64,000 bases of DNA, taken from contig NZ_FOJT01000005.1 in the NCBI RefSeq assembly GCF_900111965.1, forward strand, positions 186,001 through 250,000, written 5' to 3'. Of this stretch, positions 1 through 7,854 are shown piece after piece. The DNA is from Flavobacterium swingsii (GTDB taxonomy: Bacteria; Bacteroidota; Bacteroidia; Flavobacteriales; Flavobacteriaceae). The stretch's first letter is position 1; each line of letters begins with the position of its first letter. Position numbers and translations under genes: made by a program. The notes beneath the pieces were generated by a model that did no database searches, had not been told where the DNA came from, and was given only the letters and a program-made list of their open reading frames with translations.

Positions 1-110
1 GAGGCTTAAAAGATTTAGAATTTAACCTCGGTGAAACTCTATTTTCTCTGTGAATCTCTGTGTAATAAATAAAACTTTGTTAATTAATTTCTTACTTTCC
101 TAAGATGCTT

Positions 111-118
111 TAAGTTTG
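111..118 (+). promoter_or_regulatory. Putative -7 box upstream of the DUF5686 gene
   Basis: TAAGTTTG matches the Bacteroidota -7 consensus TAnnTTTG and lies 22 bases before the ATG at 141. No convincing TTG -33 element is seen at the usual spacing. The bases before it (about 1-110) hold no gene and include two similar CTCTGTG-type words, as in decayed flavobacterial intergenic repeats. Confidence 0.45.
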
Positions 119-140
119 CATCAGCTAATAAAAAAGCATT

Positions 141-2615
141 ATGAAAAAAAATATTTTGTTCGTCGTTTTGTTATTTTCATTTATTTCTAACGCCCAAATA
201 AAAGGATTGGTAACTGATGACAAAAACGGATCACTTCCGTCAGTCACTATTTTTATCGAAAATTCTTATAACAATACTTCGACAAACGAAAAAGGTTTTT
301 ATGAATTGAATATAAAAAAAACAGGAAAATATGTAGTTGTTTTTCAATATTTAGGTTTCAAAACCAAAAAAATTCCCATCACCATTGATGCTTTTCCTTA
401 TGAATTGAATGTCAAAATGGTTGAAGAAAATTTTGCTTTAAAGGAAGTTGTTATAAACAATCAGGATAATCCAGCCAATCAAATTATACGCAATGCCATC
501 GCTGCAAAAAAAATAAACGCTGAAAAAACTGCAAAATACAATGCCGATTTTTACTCTCGCGGACTCATGAGAATAAAAGATGCTCCCAAGAAAATTTTAG
601 GACAAGAGATTGGTGATTTTGATGGAGCTTTAGATTCTACCCGAACTGGAATTTTATATTTATCGGAAACAGTTTCGAGATTAAATTTTCAGAAACCAGA
701 CAAGATGAAAGAAACTATAATCGCATCAAAAGTTAGCGGAAAAGACAATGGTTTTAGTTTCAACAATGCGGCTGGTGTCGATTTCGATTTTTATGAAAAT
801 TATTTGCCTTTCGAAGTTAATGTAATTTCGCCACTTAGCGATAATGCTTTCAATTATTATAAATTTAAAATAGAAGGCAGTTTTTATAACGAAGACAAGC
901 AACAAGTAAACAAAATAAAAGTAATTGCACGCCGTGACACCGAACCCGTTGTAGAAGGTTATATATATATTGTAGAAGATTCGTGGGCAATTTATGCGGT
1001 TGACGTTGATGTGAAAGGTTACCGAATGCAAACTCCTGCGCTTGATAATCTAATTCTAAAACAAAGTTTTAGTTATAATAAAACGGATAATATTTGGACA
1101 AAAAACACACAAAGCATCGATTTTATGGCTGGAATGTTAGGAATTAATGTATCTGGTCGTTTCACTTATGTATACAGTAATTTTGAATTCGAACCAAAAT
1201 TTGACAAAAAAACATTTACTCGCGAAGTACTTACTTTCGAAAAAGATTCGAACAAAAAAGAAGACAGTTTCTGGAATACCATTCGACCAATTCCTTTAAC
1301 AGTAGAAGAAAGTACTGATTATGTTAAGAAAGACAGTATTCAAACCTTAAGAAAATCGAAAACATATCTGGATTCGATAGATAAGAAAGAAAATAAGTTT
1401 AAATTACAACAAATTTTATCGGGTTATATTTATAAAAACTCGTACAGAAATACAACTATAAATTATAGCGGACCACTAACTTCATTGAGATTTAACACCG
1501 TTCAGGGTTATACTTTATCGGCAGGATTGTCTTATACGAAACGAAAGACAGAAGATAGAACTTACATGAATTTCGAGACAAAATTTAATTATGGTTTTGC
1601 CGAAACTAAATTAAGAGCGATAGCCAATTTTTCTAAAAAATTCAACAATCATAACAATGCTTTGTTAGCTGTTTCTGCAGGAAGCGAAGCAACTCAGTTT
1701 AACGATAAAAAACCAATTTCAGATATTGTAAACACTGTTAGTACTTTGTTTTTTAAGGATAATTACATGAAATTATTTGATAAAAATTTTGTTAAGTTAA
1801 GTTATAGTCAAGAAGTTGTAAACGGTTTTTCGGTTTATACCAATTTCGATTATTCCGAAAGAAAACCATTGTTTAACAATACAGATTATACAGCAGTCAA
1901 AAATGACGATTTGTACACTTCAAATAATCCGTTATTGCCTTCTGATAATTTGACTCCAGCTATTGCAAAACACAATTTGATAAAAGGAAAAATAACTGGA
2001 AAAATAAACTTTGGTCAAGAATATTGGACACGTCCTGATGGAAAATTTAATATTCCAAATGATAAATATCCAGCATTGTATGTTACTTACGAAAAAGGAT
2101 TCGGCGGAAGCCAAAAAGTATATAATTTCGATTATTTAGGAGCAAAAATCACGCAAGATTTTGCATTAGGAAACAAAGGACATTTGGGTTTAAATGTGAC
2201 TGCTGGAAAATTCTTCGGTGCAGATAATATTTCCTTTGTAGATTACAAACATTTTGCAGGAAACCAGACTAGAATTGGGCAATCGGACAACTATTTGAAT
2301 GTTTTTAACTTGATGCCTTATTATACAAATAGTACCAATAATGCTTTTTTTGAAACTCATTCAGAATATGATGACAAAGGATTTATCATTAATAAAATAC
2401 CGTTATTAAATAAGTTGAAATCGAATTTGATTTTGGGTTATCATAATCTTTCAGTTCCTAACAGAACACCTTATCATGAGTTTTCTGCAGGATTAGATAA
2501 TTTAGGTTTCGGTAAATTTAAAATTTTCAGATTAGATTATGTTCGTTCCTATCAGAATGGTTTTCAAACCGATGGTGTTATTTTTGGATTGAAATTTTTG
2601 AATGTTTTGGATTAA
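141..2615 (+). CDS. DUF5686 outer-membrane protein with carboxypeptidase-like regulatory domain
   Basis: An 824-residue exported protein. Residues 1-18 are a signal peptide ending SNAQ. Residues about 20-95 form a CarboxypepD_reg-like beta-sandwich (IKGLVTDD, then NEKGFYELN and VVFQYLGFKTK), as at the N-terminus of many Bacteroidota TonB-type receptors. The rest matches the DUF5686 family, rich in alternating aromatic strands, which suggests an outer-membrane barrel; it ends in an amphipathic strand. There is no TonB-receptor plug motif, so it is not an ordinary SusC-like receptor. Its substrate is unknown. It is a single gene, convergent with the TSUP permease gene only 10 bases downstream. 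Confidence 0.85.
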   Translation: MKKNILFVVLLFSFISNAQIKGLVTDDKNGSLPSVTIFIENSYNNTSTNEKGFYELNIKKTGKYVVVFQYLGFKTKKIPITIDAFPYELNVKMVEENFALKEVVINNQDNPANQIIRNAIAAKKINAEKTAKYNADFYSRGLMRIKDAPKKILGQEIGDFDGALDSTRTGILYLSETVSRLNFQKPDKMKETIIASKVSGKDNGFSFNNAAGVDFDFYENYLPFEVNVISPLSDNAFNYYKFKIEGSFYNEDKQQVNKIKVIARRDTEPVVEGYIYIVEDSWAIYAVDVDVKGYRMQTPALDNLILKQSFSYNKTDNIWTKNTQSIDFMAGMLGINVSGRFTYVYSNFEFEPKFDKKTFTREVLTFEKDSNKKEDSFWNTIRPIPLTVEESTDYVKKDSIQTLRKSKTYLDSIDKKENKFKLQQILSGYIYKNSYRNTTINYSGPLTSLRFNTVQGYTLSAGLSYTKRKTEDRTYMNFETKFNYGFAETKLRAIANFSKKFNNHNNALLAVSAGSEATQFNDKKPISDIVNTVSTLFFKDNYMKLFDKNFVKLSYSQEVVNGFSVYTNFDYSERKPLFNNTDYTAVKNDDLYTSNNPLLPSDNLTPAIAKHNLIKGKITGKINFGQEYWTRPDGKFNIPNDKYPALYVTYEKGFGGSQKVYNFDYLGAKITQDFALGNKGHLGLNVTAGKFFGADNISFVDYKHFAGNQTRIGQSDNYLNVFNLMPYYTNSTNNAFFETHSEYDDKGFIINKIPLLNKLKSNLILGYHNLSVPNRTPYHEFSAGLDNLGFGKFKIFRLDYVRSYQNGFQTDGVIFGLKFLNVLD

Positions 2616-2625
2616 ATACCAATAA

Positions 2626-3396
2626 CTAGTGTTTAAAAAACACATCGTATCCAAAACGAATCAAAGTTCCAATTACTACGATTAAAAAGAAAATTCGGAT
2701 AAAACCATTTCCTTTTTTTAAAGCTGTTTTTGCACCCAACCAACCACCAAAAGCATTGCAAAAAGCCATAGGAATTGCAATGAGCCAAATGATTTTTCCT
2801 TTCAGAATAAATAAAGTAATCGAGCCAATATTAGAAGCAACATTCACCATTTTTGCATTGGCAGAAGCGTGCAAAAAATCGAAACCAAGAATGGTAATAA
2901 ATGCTACGACAAGAAAACTTCCCGTTCCGGGACCAATAAATCCGTCATAAAAACCAATAAAAGAACTGATAATAATACCCAAAAATATCATCTTAGTTTC
3001 TGTCAATTCTTTGATTTGATGTTGCCCAAAATCTTTTTTTATAAAAGTATAAATGGCTAATAAAATTAGAATTCCAAACAACAAAGGTTTCATAAAATCA
3101 TTACTTACCATCGTTAATAACTCGGATCCTAAAAAGGCAAATCCGCAAGAAAATAGAGCCATGATGACTAATAATTTCCAATTCATGGTTACATTTTTCA
3201 AGTAGTGAAAAGCAGCAACGCTCGTGCCACTAATTCCAGGGATTTTTAGCGAACCTGTTATTGACGCAATAGGGAAATTAGGTAATAATATTAATGCAAT
3301 TGGTGTTTGAATTAATCCGCCGCCACCAACTACTGCATCTACAAATCCAGCAAAAAATGATGCAACACAAAGTAAAATTATAATGTAGGTTTCCAT
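2626..3396 (-). CDS. TSUP family permease (TauE/SafE, YfcA-like)
   Basis: A 256-residue integral membrane protein with about eight hydrophobic segments. The N-terminal motif FAGFVDAVVGGGGLIQTP, with its glycine run in the first membrane segment, is the hallmark of the TauE/SafE (TSUP) family, and the second half repeats it as FIGFYDGFIGPGTGSF. Members export or import small anions such as sulfite, sulfoacetate or other organosulfur compounds; the substrate cannot be read from sequence. No sulfur-metabolism gene is adjacent. It is a full-length single gene. Confidence 0.88.
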   Translation of the reverse strand: METYIIILLCVASFFAGFVDAVVGGGGLIQTPIALILLPNFPIASITGSLKIPGISGTSVAAFHYLKNVTMNWKLLVIMALFSCGFAFLGSELLTMVSNDFMKPLLFGILILLAIYTFIKKDFGQHQIKELTETKMIFLGIIISSFIGFYDGFIGPGTGSFLVVAFITILGFDFLHASANAKMVNVASNIGSITLFILKGKIIWLIAIPMAFCNAFGGWLGAKTALKKGNGFIRIFFLIVVIGTLIRFGYDVFFKH

Positions 3397-3442
3397 ATTT
3401 AAAAAGTAAATCCCAAAGCAAACGCAATGGGATTTGTTAGTG

Positions 3443-3814
3443 TTATATACGCCATGGTGGGCTTTTTCTATTTTCCCCAGCGTTATAAATTATAATGATA
3501 TTATTGTCTAAATCTTTCAATCTTGCTTCTCGCCATAACCATGGTTTATCTTCTGGAAGTTCATCTATGATAAAATCATTTTCTAGAAGTTCATTTATTT
3601 TAATATCAACATTGTCAACTTCAAAATAAATCCAAGTTCCGTTATTAGCTTCTTCATTTCTATGTAAGGAAAAAGTAGCATCACCACCATCGATACATTC
3701 AAATCTTGCATAGTCTGGCAAAGATTTTACAATGAGATTTAAACCCAATTTCTGGTAAAATTCAATAGATTTTTCTACATTTTTAACTGAAATTGTAACT
3801 TGATTTAAATTCAT
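3443..3814 (-). CDS. VOC-fold (glyoxalase/bleomycin-resistance-like) protein
   Basis: A 123-residue single-module VOC protein: MNLNQVTISVKNVEKSIEFY at the start and the beta-alpha-beta-beta-beta pattern ending in LKDLDNNIIIIYNAG. The usual first metal ligand (His in a DHV-type motif) is replaced by Gln (NQV), so it may not be a metal-dependent lyase. The start directly follows the murA stop (adjacent bases), so it is probably the last gene of a DUF493-DUF4290-murA-VOC transcript. Substrate unknown. Confidence 0.8.
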   Translation of the reverse strand: MNLNQVTISVKNVEKSIEFYQKLGLNLIVKSLPDYARFECIDGGDATFSLHRNEEANNGTWIYFEVDNVDIKINELLENDFIIDELPEDKPWLWREARLKDLDNNIIIIYNAGENRKSPPWRI

Positions 3815-5122
3815 TTATTCTCTTACAATTTTTGCACCAATAGCTCTTAAACGTTCGTCAATTCTTTCGTATCCACGATCTATTTGTTCAATATTCTGGA
3901 TTATACTTGTTCCTTTTGCAGTAAGCGCAGCAATTAGTAAAGATATTCCTGCTCTAATATCTGGCGAAGACATTGTGGTTGCTTTGAGTTGTGATTCAAA
4001 ATTATGCCCCATAATTACGGCTCTGTGCGGATCGCAAAGCATAATTTTTGCACCCATATCTATTAGTTTGTCTACAAAAAACAAACGACTTTCGAACATT
4101 TTTTGGTGTATCAGAACATCTCCTTTTGCCTGTGTTGCAACTACAAGAATAATGCTCAATAAATCGGGAGTTAATCCTGGCCAAGGCGCATCGGCAATGG
4201 TAAGAATAGAACCGTCGATATCGGTTTTTATTTCATAATTTTCGTGAGTAGGAATATAAATATCATCGCCTCTTTTTTCTAAAGTAATTCCTAATTTTCT
4301 AAAAGTATTTGGGATAATTCCCAAGTTGTCCCAAGACACATTTTTAATCGTAATTTCGCTTCTTGTCATAGCTGCAAGACCAATCCAAGAACCAATTTCG
4401 ATCATATCTGGTAAAATTCTGTGCTCACAACCACCAAGAGAATCTACTCCTTCAATAGTTAATAAGTTCGAACCAACACCAGAAATTTTTGCGCCCATTG
4501 AGTTTAACATCTTACACAATTGTTGTAAGTATGGTTCGCAAGCAGCATTGTATATTGTGGTTATTCCTTCGGCAAGAACTGCTGCCATTACAATATTTGC
4601 AGTTCCTGTTACCGATGCTTCGTCGAGTAACATATAAGCACCTTTTAGTTTACCTTCACATTCTACACCATAAAAATGGTCTTCTCTTTCGTATCTAAAT
4701 TTTGCGCCAAGATTTATAAAACCTTCAAAGTGTGTGTCTAGTCTTCTTCTTCCTATTTTGTCTCCACCTGGTTTAGGAATATAGCCACAACCAAATCTTG
4801 CTAAAAGCGGACCAACAATCATGATAGAACCACGAAGTGAACCACCTTCTTTTTTGAAAGCTTCGGTTTTTAAATAATCAATATTTACTTCGTCAGCCTG
4901 AAAAGTATAATCTCCAGGGCCATTTTTTTGAATTTTTACACCTAAGTTTCCAAGTAAAACAATGAGTTTGTTTACATCAATAATATCTGGAACATTAGTT
5001 ATTCTAACTTTTTCAGAAGTTAATAATGCTGGACATAAAACTTGTAATGCTTCGTTTTTTGCTCCTTGTGGTGTGATTTCTCCTTTTAGTCGGATACCGC
5101 CTTCTATTTTGAATGTGCCCAT
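3815..5122 (-). CDS. murA: UDP-N-acetylglucosamine 1-carboxyvinyltransferase MurA
   Basis: A 435-residue EPT-fold enzyme that transfers enolpyruvate from PEP to UDP-GlcNAc in the first committed step of peptidoglycan synthesis, in the cytoplasm. GGIRLKGEITPQGAKNEAL at the N-terminus carries the conserved Lys-Asn of the family. The active-site loop reads KPGGDKIGRRRLDTH: the Cys of the E. coli enzyme (C115) is Asp here (D121, codon at 4760-4762). Cys-to-Asp MurA proteins are known to be fosfomycin-insensitive in Mycobacterium and Chlamydia. Full length, one copy in the window, in the same orientation as DUF4290 and VOC. Confidence 0.96.
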   Translation of the reverse strand: MGTFKIEGGIRLKGEITPQGAKNEALQVLCPALLTSEKVRITNVPDIIDVNKLIVLLGNLGVKIQKNGPGDYTFQADEVNIDYLKTEAFKKEGGSLRGSIMIVGPLLARFGCGYIPKPGGDKIGRRRLDTHFEGFINLGAKFRYEREDHFYGVECEGKLKGAYMLLDEASVTGTANIVMAAVLAEGITTIYNAACEPYLQQLCKMLNSMGAKISGVGSNLLTIEGVDSLGGCEHRILPDMIEIGSWIGLAAMTRSEITIKNVSWDNLGIIPNTFRKLGITLEKRGDDIYIPTHENYEIKTDIDGSILTIADAPWPGLTPDLLSIILVVATQAKGDVLIHQKMFESRLFFVDKLIDMGAKIMLCDPHRAVIMGHNFESQLKATTMSSPDIRAGISLLIAALTAKGTSIIQNIEQIDRGYERIDERLRAIGAKIVRE

Positions 5123-5129
5123 TTTTTAT

Positions 5130-5224
5130 AAGGTTCTAAGTTTCATAGGAACTGAGGTTCTAAGGTTTAAAAAAAAGCACCTGTTTTTACTTTGTGCCTT
5201 TGCATCTTAGTGCCTTAGTACCTT
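5130..5224. repeat. Decayed intergenic repeat between DUF4290 and murA
   Basis: The direct words GGTTCTAAG at 5132 and 5157 are followed by CTTAGTACCTT at 5214-5224, which is nearly the reverse complement of AAGGTTCTAAG at 5130-5140. Phrases like CTTAGTGCCTTAGTACCT recur between flavobacterial genes and behave as degenerate long palindromes. It lies inside the presumed operon and could weaken read-through into murA. No ORF of note. Confidence 0.5.
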
Positions 5225-5225
5225 T

Positions 5226-5942
5226 TTATTTTGGATTGTTATTTTTTTTTACAAAAGGTTTTGGTTTGCCATTTTTTACAATTTTTGGTTTACCATTAGT
5301 GCTATTTGTCTGAATTTTGTTCGACATGCGTTTGTTAGTTCGCATCAAATCGTTCGAGTTTAATAACTCTTCTGTGCTTTGAGTCAAGTTTATTTTTCCG
5401 TCAGACAGTTCTAATAAATGTTCGAAAATCACTTCGTCAGTTACCGTGTCTTTGTTCCAACTCAAATAAGATTTCTTCATGTGCGTAGCAATCACTTTGC
5501 ACAAAGCGTTTTTTAGTTCGCCTTCTTCCCATTTGTTTGCCACATCAATCATGTACTTAATATTGTTTCCGTAGAAACGATATTTAGGAAAATTTTGAGG
5601 ATACTTTAACGGGTCAGGACGCATTTTTAAAACCTCACGCGACGGAATAGGATACGGAGAATCGACATCTAATTTAAAATCAGACATGATAAATATTTGA
5701 TCCCATAACTTGTGCTGAAAATCTAAAACATCACGTAAATGCGGATTCAAATTCCCCATTACCGATATGATATATTTAGCCGCTTTGTTGCGTTCTGTTC
5801 TGTCTTCGATAGCCGTTGCTTGGTCTATTAAAACATGTAAATACCTACCATATTCAGGAATAATAAGCGGTTTTCTTTCCGAATTATATTCTAAATACTG
5901 CACCACATCACCAGCAATTTCTTTTGTATATTTTGTATTCAT
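5226..5942 (-). CDS. DUF4290 domain protein
   Basis: A 238-residue soluble protein of the Bacteroidota-restricted DUF4290 family; the segment RKPLIIPEYGRYLHVLIDQA near residues 18-37 is typical. The C-terminal 35 residues are basic and low in complexity (KPKIVKNGKPKPFVKKNNNP), probably disordered, perhaps nucleic-acid or partner binding. The start lies 2 bases after the stop of the DUF493 gene, so the two are cotranscribed, and murA follows 103 bases later. Function unknown; conservation next to murA is recalled from flavobacterial genomes and was not tested here. Confidence 0.88.
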   Translation of the reverse strand: MNTKYTKEIAGDVVQYLEYNSERKPLIIPEYGRYLHVLIDQATAIEDRTERNKAAKYIISVMGNLNPHLRDVLDFQHKLWDQIFIMSDFKLDVDSPYPIPSREVLKMRPDPLKYPQNFPKYRFYGNNIKYMIDVANKWEEGELKNALCKVIATHMKKSYLSWNKDTVTDEVIFEHLLELSDGKINLTQSTEELLNSNDLMRTNKRMSNKIQTNSTNGKPKIVKNGKPKPFVKKNNNPK

Positions 5943-5944
5943 AT

Positions 5945-6229
5945 TTATAGGGAAACGATACCTTTTATAGTACCTACTTCTTGGTATTTGTCAATTATTT
6001 CTTGAGCATCTTTCATAGTCACATCAACAGATATGCTGGTAAATTTTCCCGTTTTAGACTTTGTAGTTTTTATCACTGCGCCCAAACAATTAAAAGCGTT
6101 TTCAACACGTGCCACATTATCATCAACCGTAGGAACAATAAATTTAAACAAATATTCCGCAGGCCAAGTATTACTATTATCTAATTCTACCTTCAATCGT
6201 TCGTAGAATTCCTCAACTTTCTTATCCAT
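5945..6229 (-). CDS. DUF493 family protein (YbeD-like)
   Basis: A 94-residue protein of the DUF493/YbeD family, an ACT-like ferredoxin fold of unknown role. WPAEYLFKFIVPT followed by KFTSISVDVTMKDAQEIIDKY fits the family strand-helix order, and the length is usual. It heads the run DUF493-DUF4290-murA-VOC. A CAAATATA on the plus strand at 6250-6257 (minus-strand TATATTTG) is a suitable -7 box 21 bases before the ATG. Confidence 0.85.
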   Translation of the reverse strand: MDKKVEEFYERLKVELDNSNTWPAEYLFKFIVPTVDDNVARVENAFNCLGAVIKTTKSKTGKFTSISVDVTMKDAQEIIDKYQEVGTIKGIVSL

Positions 6230-6249
6230 TCTTCAACTTAAAATAATAG

Positions 6250-6257
6250 CAAATATA
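6250..6257 (-). promoter_or_regulatory. Putative -7 box for the DUF493-DUF4290-murA run
   Basis: Reads TATATTTG on the minus strand, matching TAnnTTTG, 21 bases upstream of the DUF493 start. No clear -33 TTG lies at 16-20 bases. Confidence 0.4.
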
Positions 6258-6342
6258 CAATTTTAGATTTAGGAATTACGATTTAAAAAGTAGGTTTTTT
6301 TGAAGCGAATCGTTCGGGTATTTTTGCCATCGCAATTCCTGC

Positions 6343-6393
6343 TGCTGGAAGTCGCTTTCTCCGAAAAGGAGAAGAGCTCCAACAATTCCAGCA
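6343..6393. repeat. Compound hairpin, possible REP-like element
   Basis: Outer arms TGCTGGAA (6343-6350) and TTCCAGCA (6386-6393) are perfect complements and enclose a second hairpin TTCTCC / GGAGAA (6357-6362 / 668-73 of the same block, i.e. 6368-6373). It is followed by ATCAGGGCTAG, resembling the ATCGGGGCTA end of the elements at 28414 and 37550, so it may be a diverged copy. It lies in the 266-base gap between the DUF493 and DUF4256 genes, which holds no gene. Confidence 0.5.
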
Positions 6394-6434
6394 TCAGGGC
6401 TAGTTGGGATTTTGGATTACTTATTTGGAAACGC

Positions 6435-6469
6435 TAGACCTGTCAGGTTTCAAAAACCTGACAGGTCTA
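6435..6469. repeat. Perfect 16-bp palindrome (GACCTGTCAGG type)
   Basis: Arms 6435-6450 and 6454-6469 are perfect reverse complements around a 3-base loop, with the core GACCTGTCAGG. The same core is, from memory, a frequent intergenic palindrome in flavobacteria. It lies 26 bases beyond the end of the DUF4256 gene and could also serve as its RNA 3' hairpin. Confidence 0.65.
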
Positions 6470-6495
6470 AAAATTTACAAAAAAAACGATTAAAA

Positions 6496-7053
6496 CTAAA
6501 TTCTTAACGACCCGCGAAACCCTCTGGCAGCATAATAAGAATCAGCACCATTATGATACACAAAAACATTTTCGTAGCGAAAATCCGCAAAGATAGCGCC
6601 ACCAAGTTTCCTGATTTCAGGAGGTGTTTCTATCCAGCTCGATGTTTTCGTATCGAAATTTCCAAATTGTTGCAACGCTCGATATTGTTCTTCGGTCAGA
6701 AGTTCAATTTCCATAGCAGTAGCTACATCAATAACATTATTTTCGGGCTTATGTTCTTTCCTTGATTCTAGTGCTTGGCGGTCGTAACAAAAACTTCTGC
6801 GACCTTTAGGACTTTCGGTCGAACAATCATAAAAAATATATTCATCAGTTTTTTTATCAAAACTCACAACATCTGGTTCGCCACCAGTTCTTTCCATTTC
6901 GTTAAGTGACCACATTTTCTGTTTATTAGCTTCCAGTTTTGCTTGCACTTTATTCCATTCAACGTCATTATGGCGATTTTGGTTTTTTTCAAAACGGTCT
7001 TTTAATACTTCAATTAGTGTCAAATGTTGTTCTGCTGATAGCTCTTTTTTCAT
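6496..7053 (-). CDS. DUF4256 domain protein
   Basis: A 185-residue soluble protein matching the DUF4256 family over its whole length: WSLNEMERTGGEPDVV, FYDCSTESPKGRRSFCYDRQ and a C-terminus YHNGADSYYAARGFRGSLRI. The biochemical role of the family is unknown. It is a single minus-strand gene flanked by repeat-bearing DNA on its 3' side and a divergent ATPase gene on its 5' side. Upstream, TATATTTG on the minus strand at 7113-7120 could be its -7 box. Confidence 0.88.
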   Translation of the reverse strand: MKKELSAEQHLTLIEVLKDRFEKNQNRHNDVEWNKVQAKLEANKQKMWSLNEMERTGGEPDVVSFDKKTDEYIFYDCSTESPKGRRSFCYDRQALESRKEHKPENNVIDVATAMEIELLTEEQYRALQQFGNFDTKTSSWIETPPEIRKLGGAIFADFRYENVFVYHNGADSYYAARGFRGSLRI

Positions 7054-7219
7054 GATGCGTTATTATAATTAGCGTCCAAATATCTTAAGCTTAACTTGTT
7101 TTATTACTAATTCAAATATACAAAAAGCAATTTTAATTTTGTTTCCCTTGTTATGATTCCTTATATTTTGTGATTAATTATTTTCAATAAAAAACTTTTC
7201 AAATCCCAATAACTTTAAG

Positions 7220-7227
7220 TACTTTTG
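7220..7227 (+). promoter_or_regulatory. -7 box that decides the start of the NadR-like gene
   Basis: TACTTTTG fits TAnnTTTG. It covers the TTG at 7225, so that TTG cannot be the translation start if this box is used; initiation at GTG 7246 leaves a leader of about a dozen bases. Confidence 0.5.
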
Positions 7228-7245
7228 CCCCTTATTTCTAAAAAA

Positions 7246-7779
7246 GTGCAAAAAGAAATCGTTGTAATCATAGGCGGACCAGGAACTGGCAAAACCACAA
7301 TCATAGATGGTTTGCTGGCAAAGGGTTATTGCTGTTATCCCGAAATTTCGCGTGAAGTTATTCTTGAAGCAAAAAAAGAAGGAATCGAGCAATTGTTTCT
7401 AGAAAATCCTTTGCTTTTTAGCGAATTATTACTTGAAGGAAGAAAAAAACAATTTGTAAACGCACAAAACGAACCTCACGATGTTGTCTTTCTTGACCGA
7501 GGAATTCCAGATGTTTTGGCTTATATGCATTATATAGGCGATAGTTATCCTGCTTTTTTTGACACTGCTTGTCGCAACAATACTTATACTAAAATATTTA
7601 TTTTACCGCCTTGGGAAGATATTTATATTGCTGATAATGAACGTTATGAGAATTACGAACAAGCAAAACTTATTTACAATCACCTTGTAGAAACCTACGA
7701 AAAATACGGTTATAATCTTATTGAAGTTCCAAAAGATAGTGTAGATAATAGAATTCTTTTTATCTTAGAGCAAATTTAG
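7246..7779 (+). CDS. NadR/Ttd14-like AAA ATPase (P-loop nucleotide kinase fold)
   Basis: About 177 residues. A P-loop GGPGTGKTT lies a few residues from the start, followed by YPEISREVI and VVFLDRGIPDVLAY, the pattern of the AAA_28 family (NadR kinase domain and Ttd14-like proteins). It lacks the NadR adenylyltransferase and helix-turn-helix domains, so a role in NAD synthesis cannot be assumed. The ORF is open from TTG 7225, but that lies in a promoter-like box, so GTG 7246 is chosen. It precedes recQ by 75 bases. Confidence 0.82.
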   Translation: MQKEIVVIIGGPGTGKTTIIDGLLAKGYCCYPEISREVILEAKKEGIEQLFLENPLLFSELLLEGRKKQFVNAQNEPHDVVFLDRGIPDVLAYMHYIGDSYPAFFDTACRNNTYTKIFILPPWEDIYIADNERYENYEQAKLIYNHLVETYEKYGYNLIEVPKDSVDNRILFILEQI

Positions 7780-7854
7780 ATTTTAATAAATCTAAATTCC
7801 AAACTCTAACCCGAGCCTGAAAGAGCGAACTGGCGAAGCAAATCTAAACTTTAA

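Noticed and set aside
726-1031. Minus-strand frame inside the DUF5686 gene, and similar antisense frames in other genes
   Set aside because: Low-complexity antisense translations without motifs, covered by well-supported plus-strand genes.
7225-7245. TTG start for the NadR-like gene
   Set aside because: The TTG is part of the -7 box TACTTTTG; the P-loop fold does not need the extra residues.
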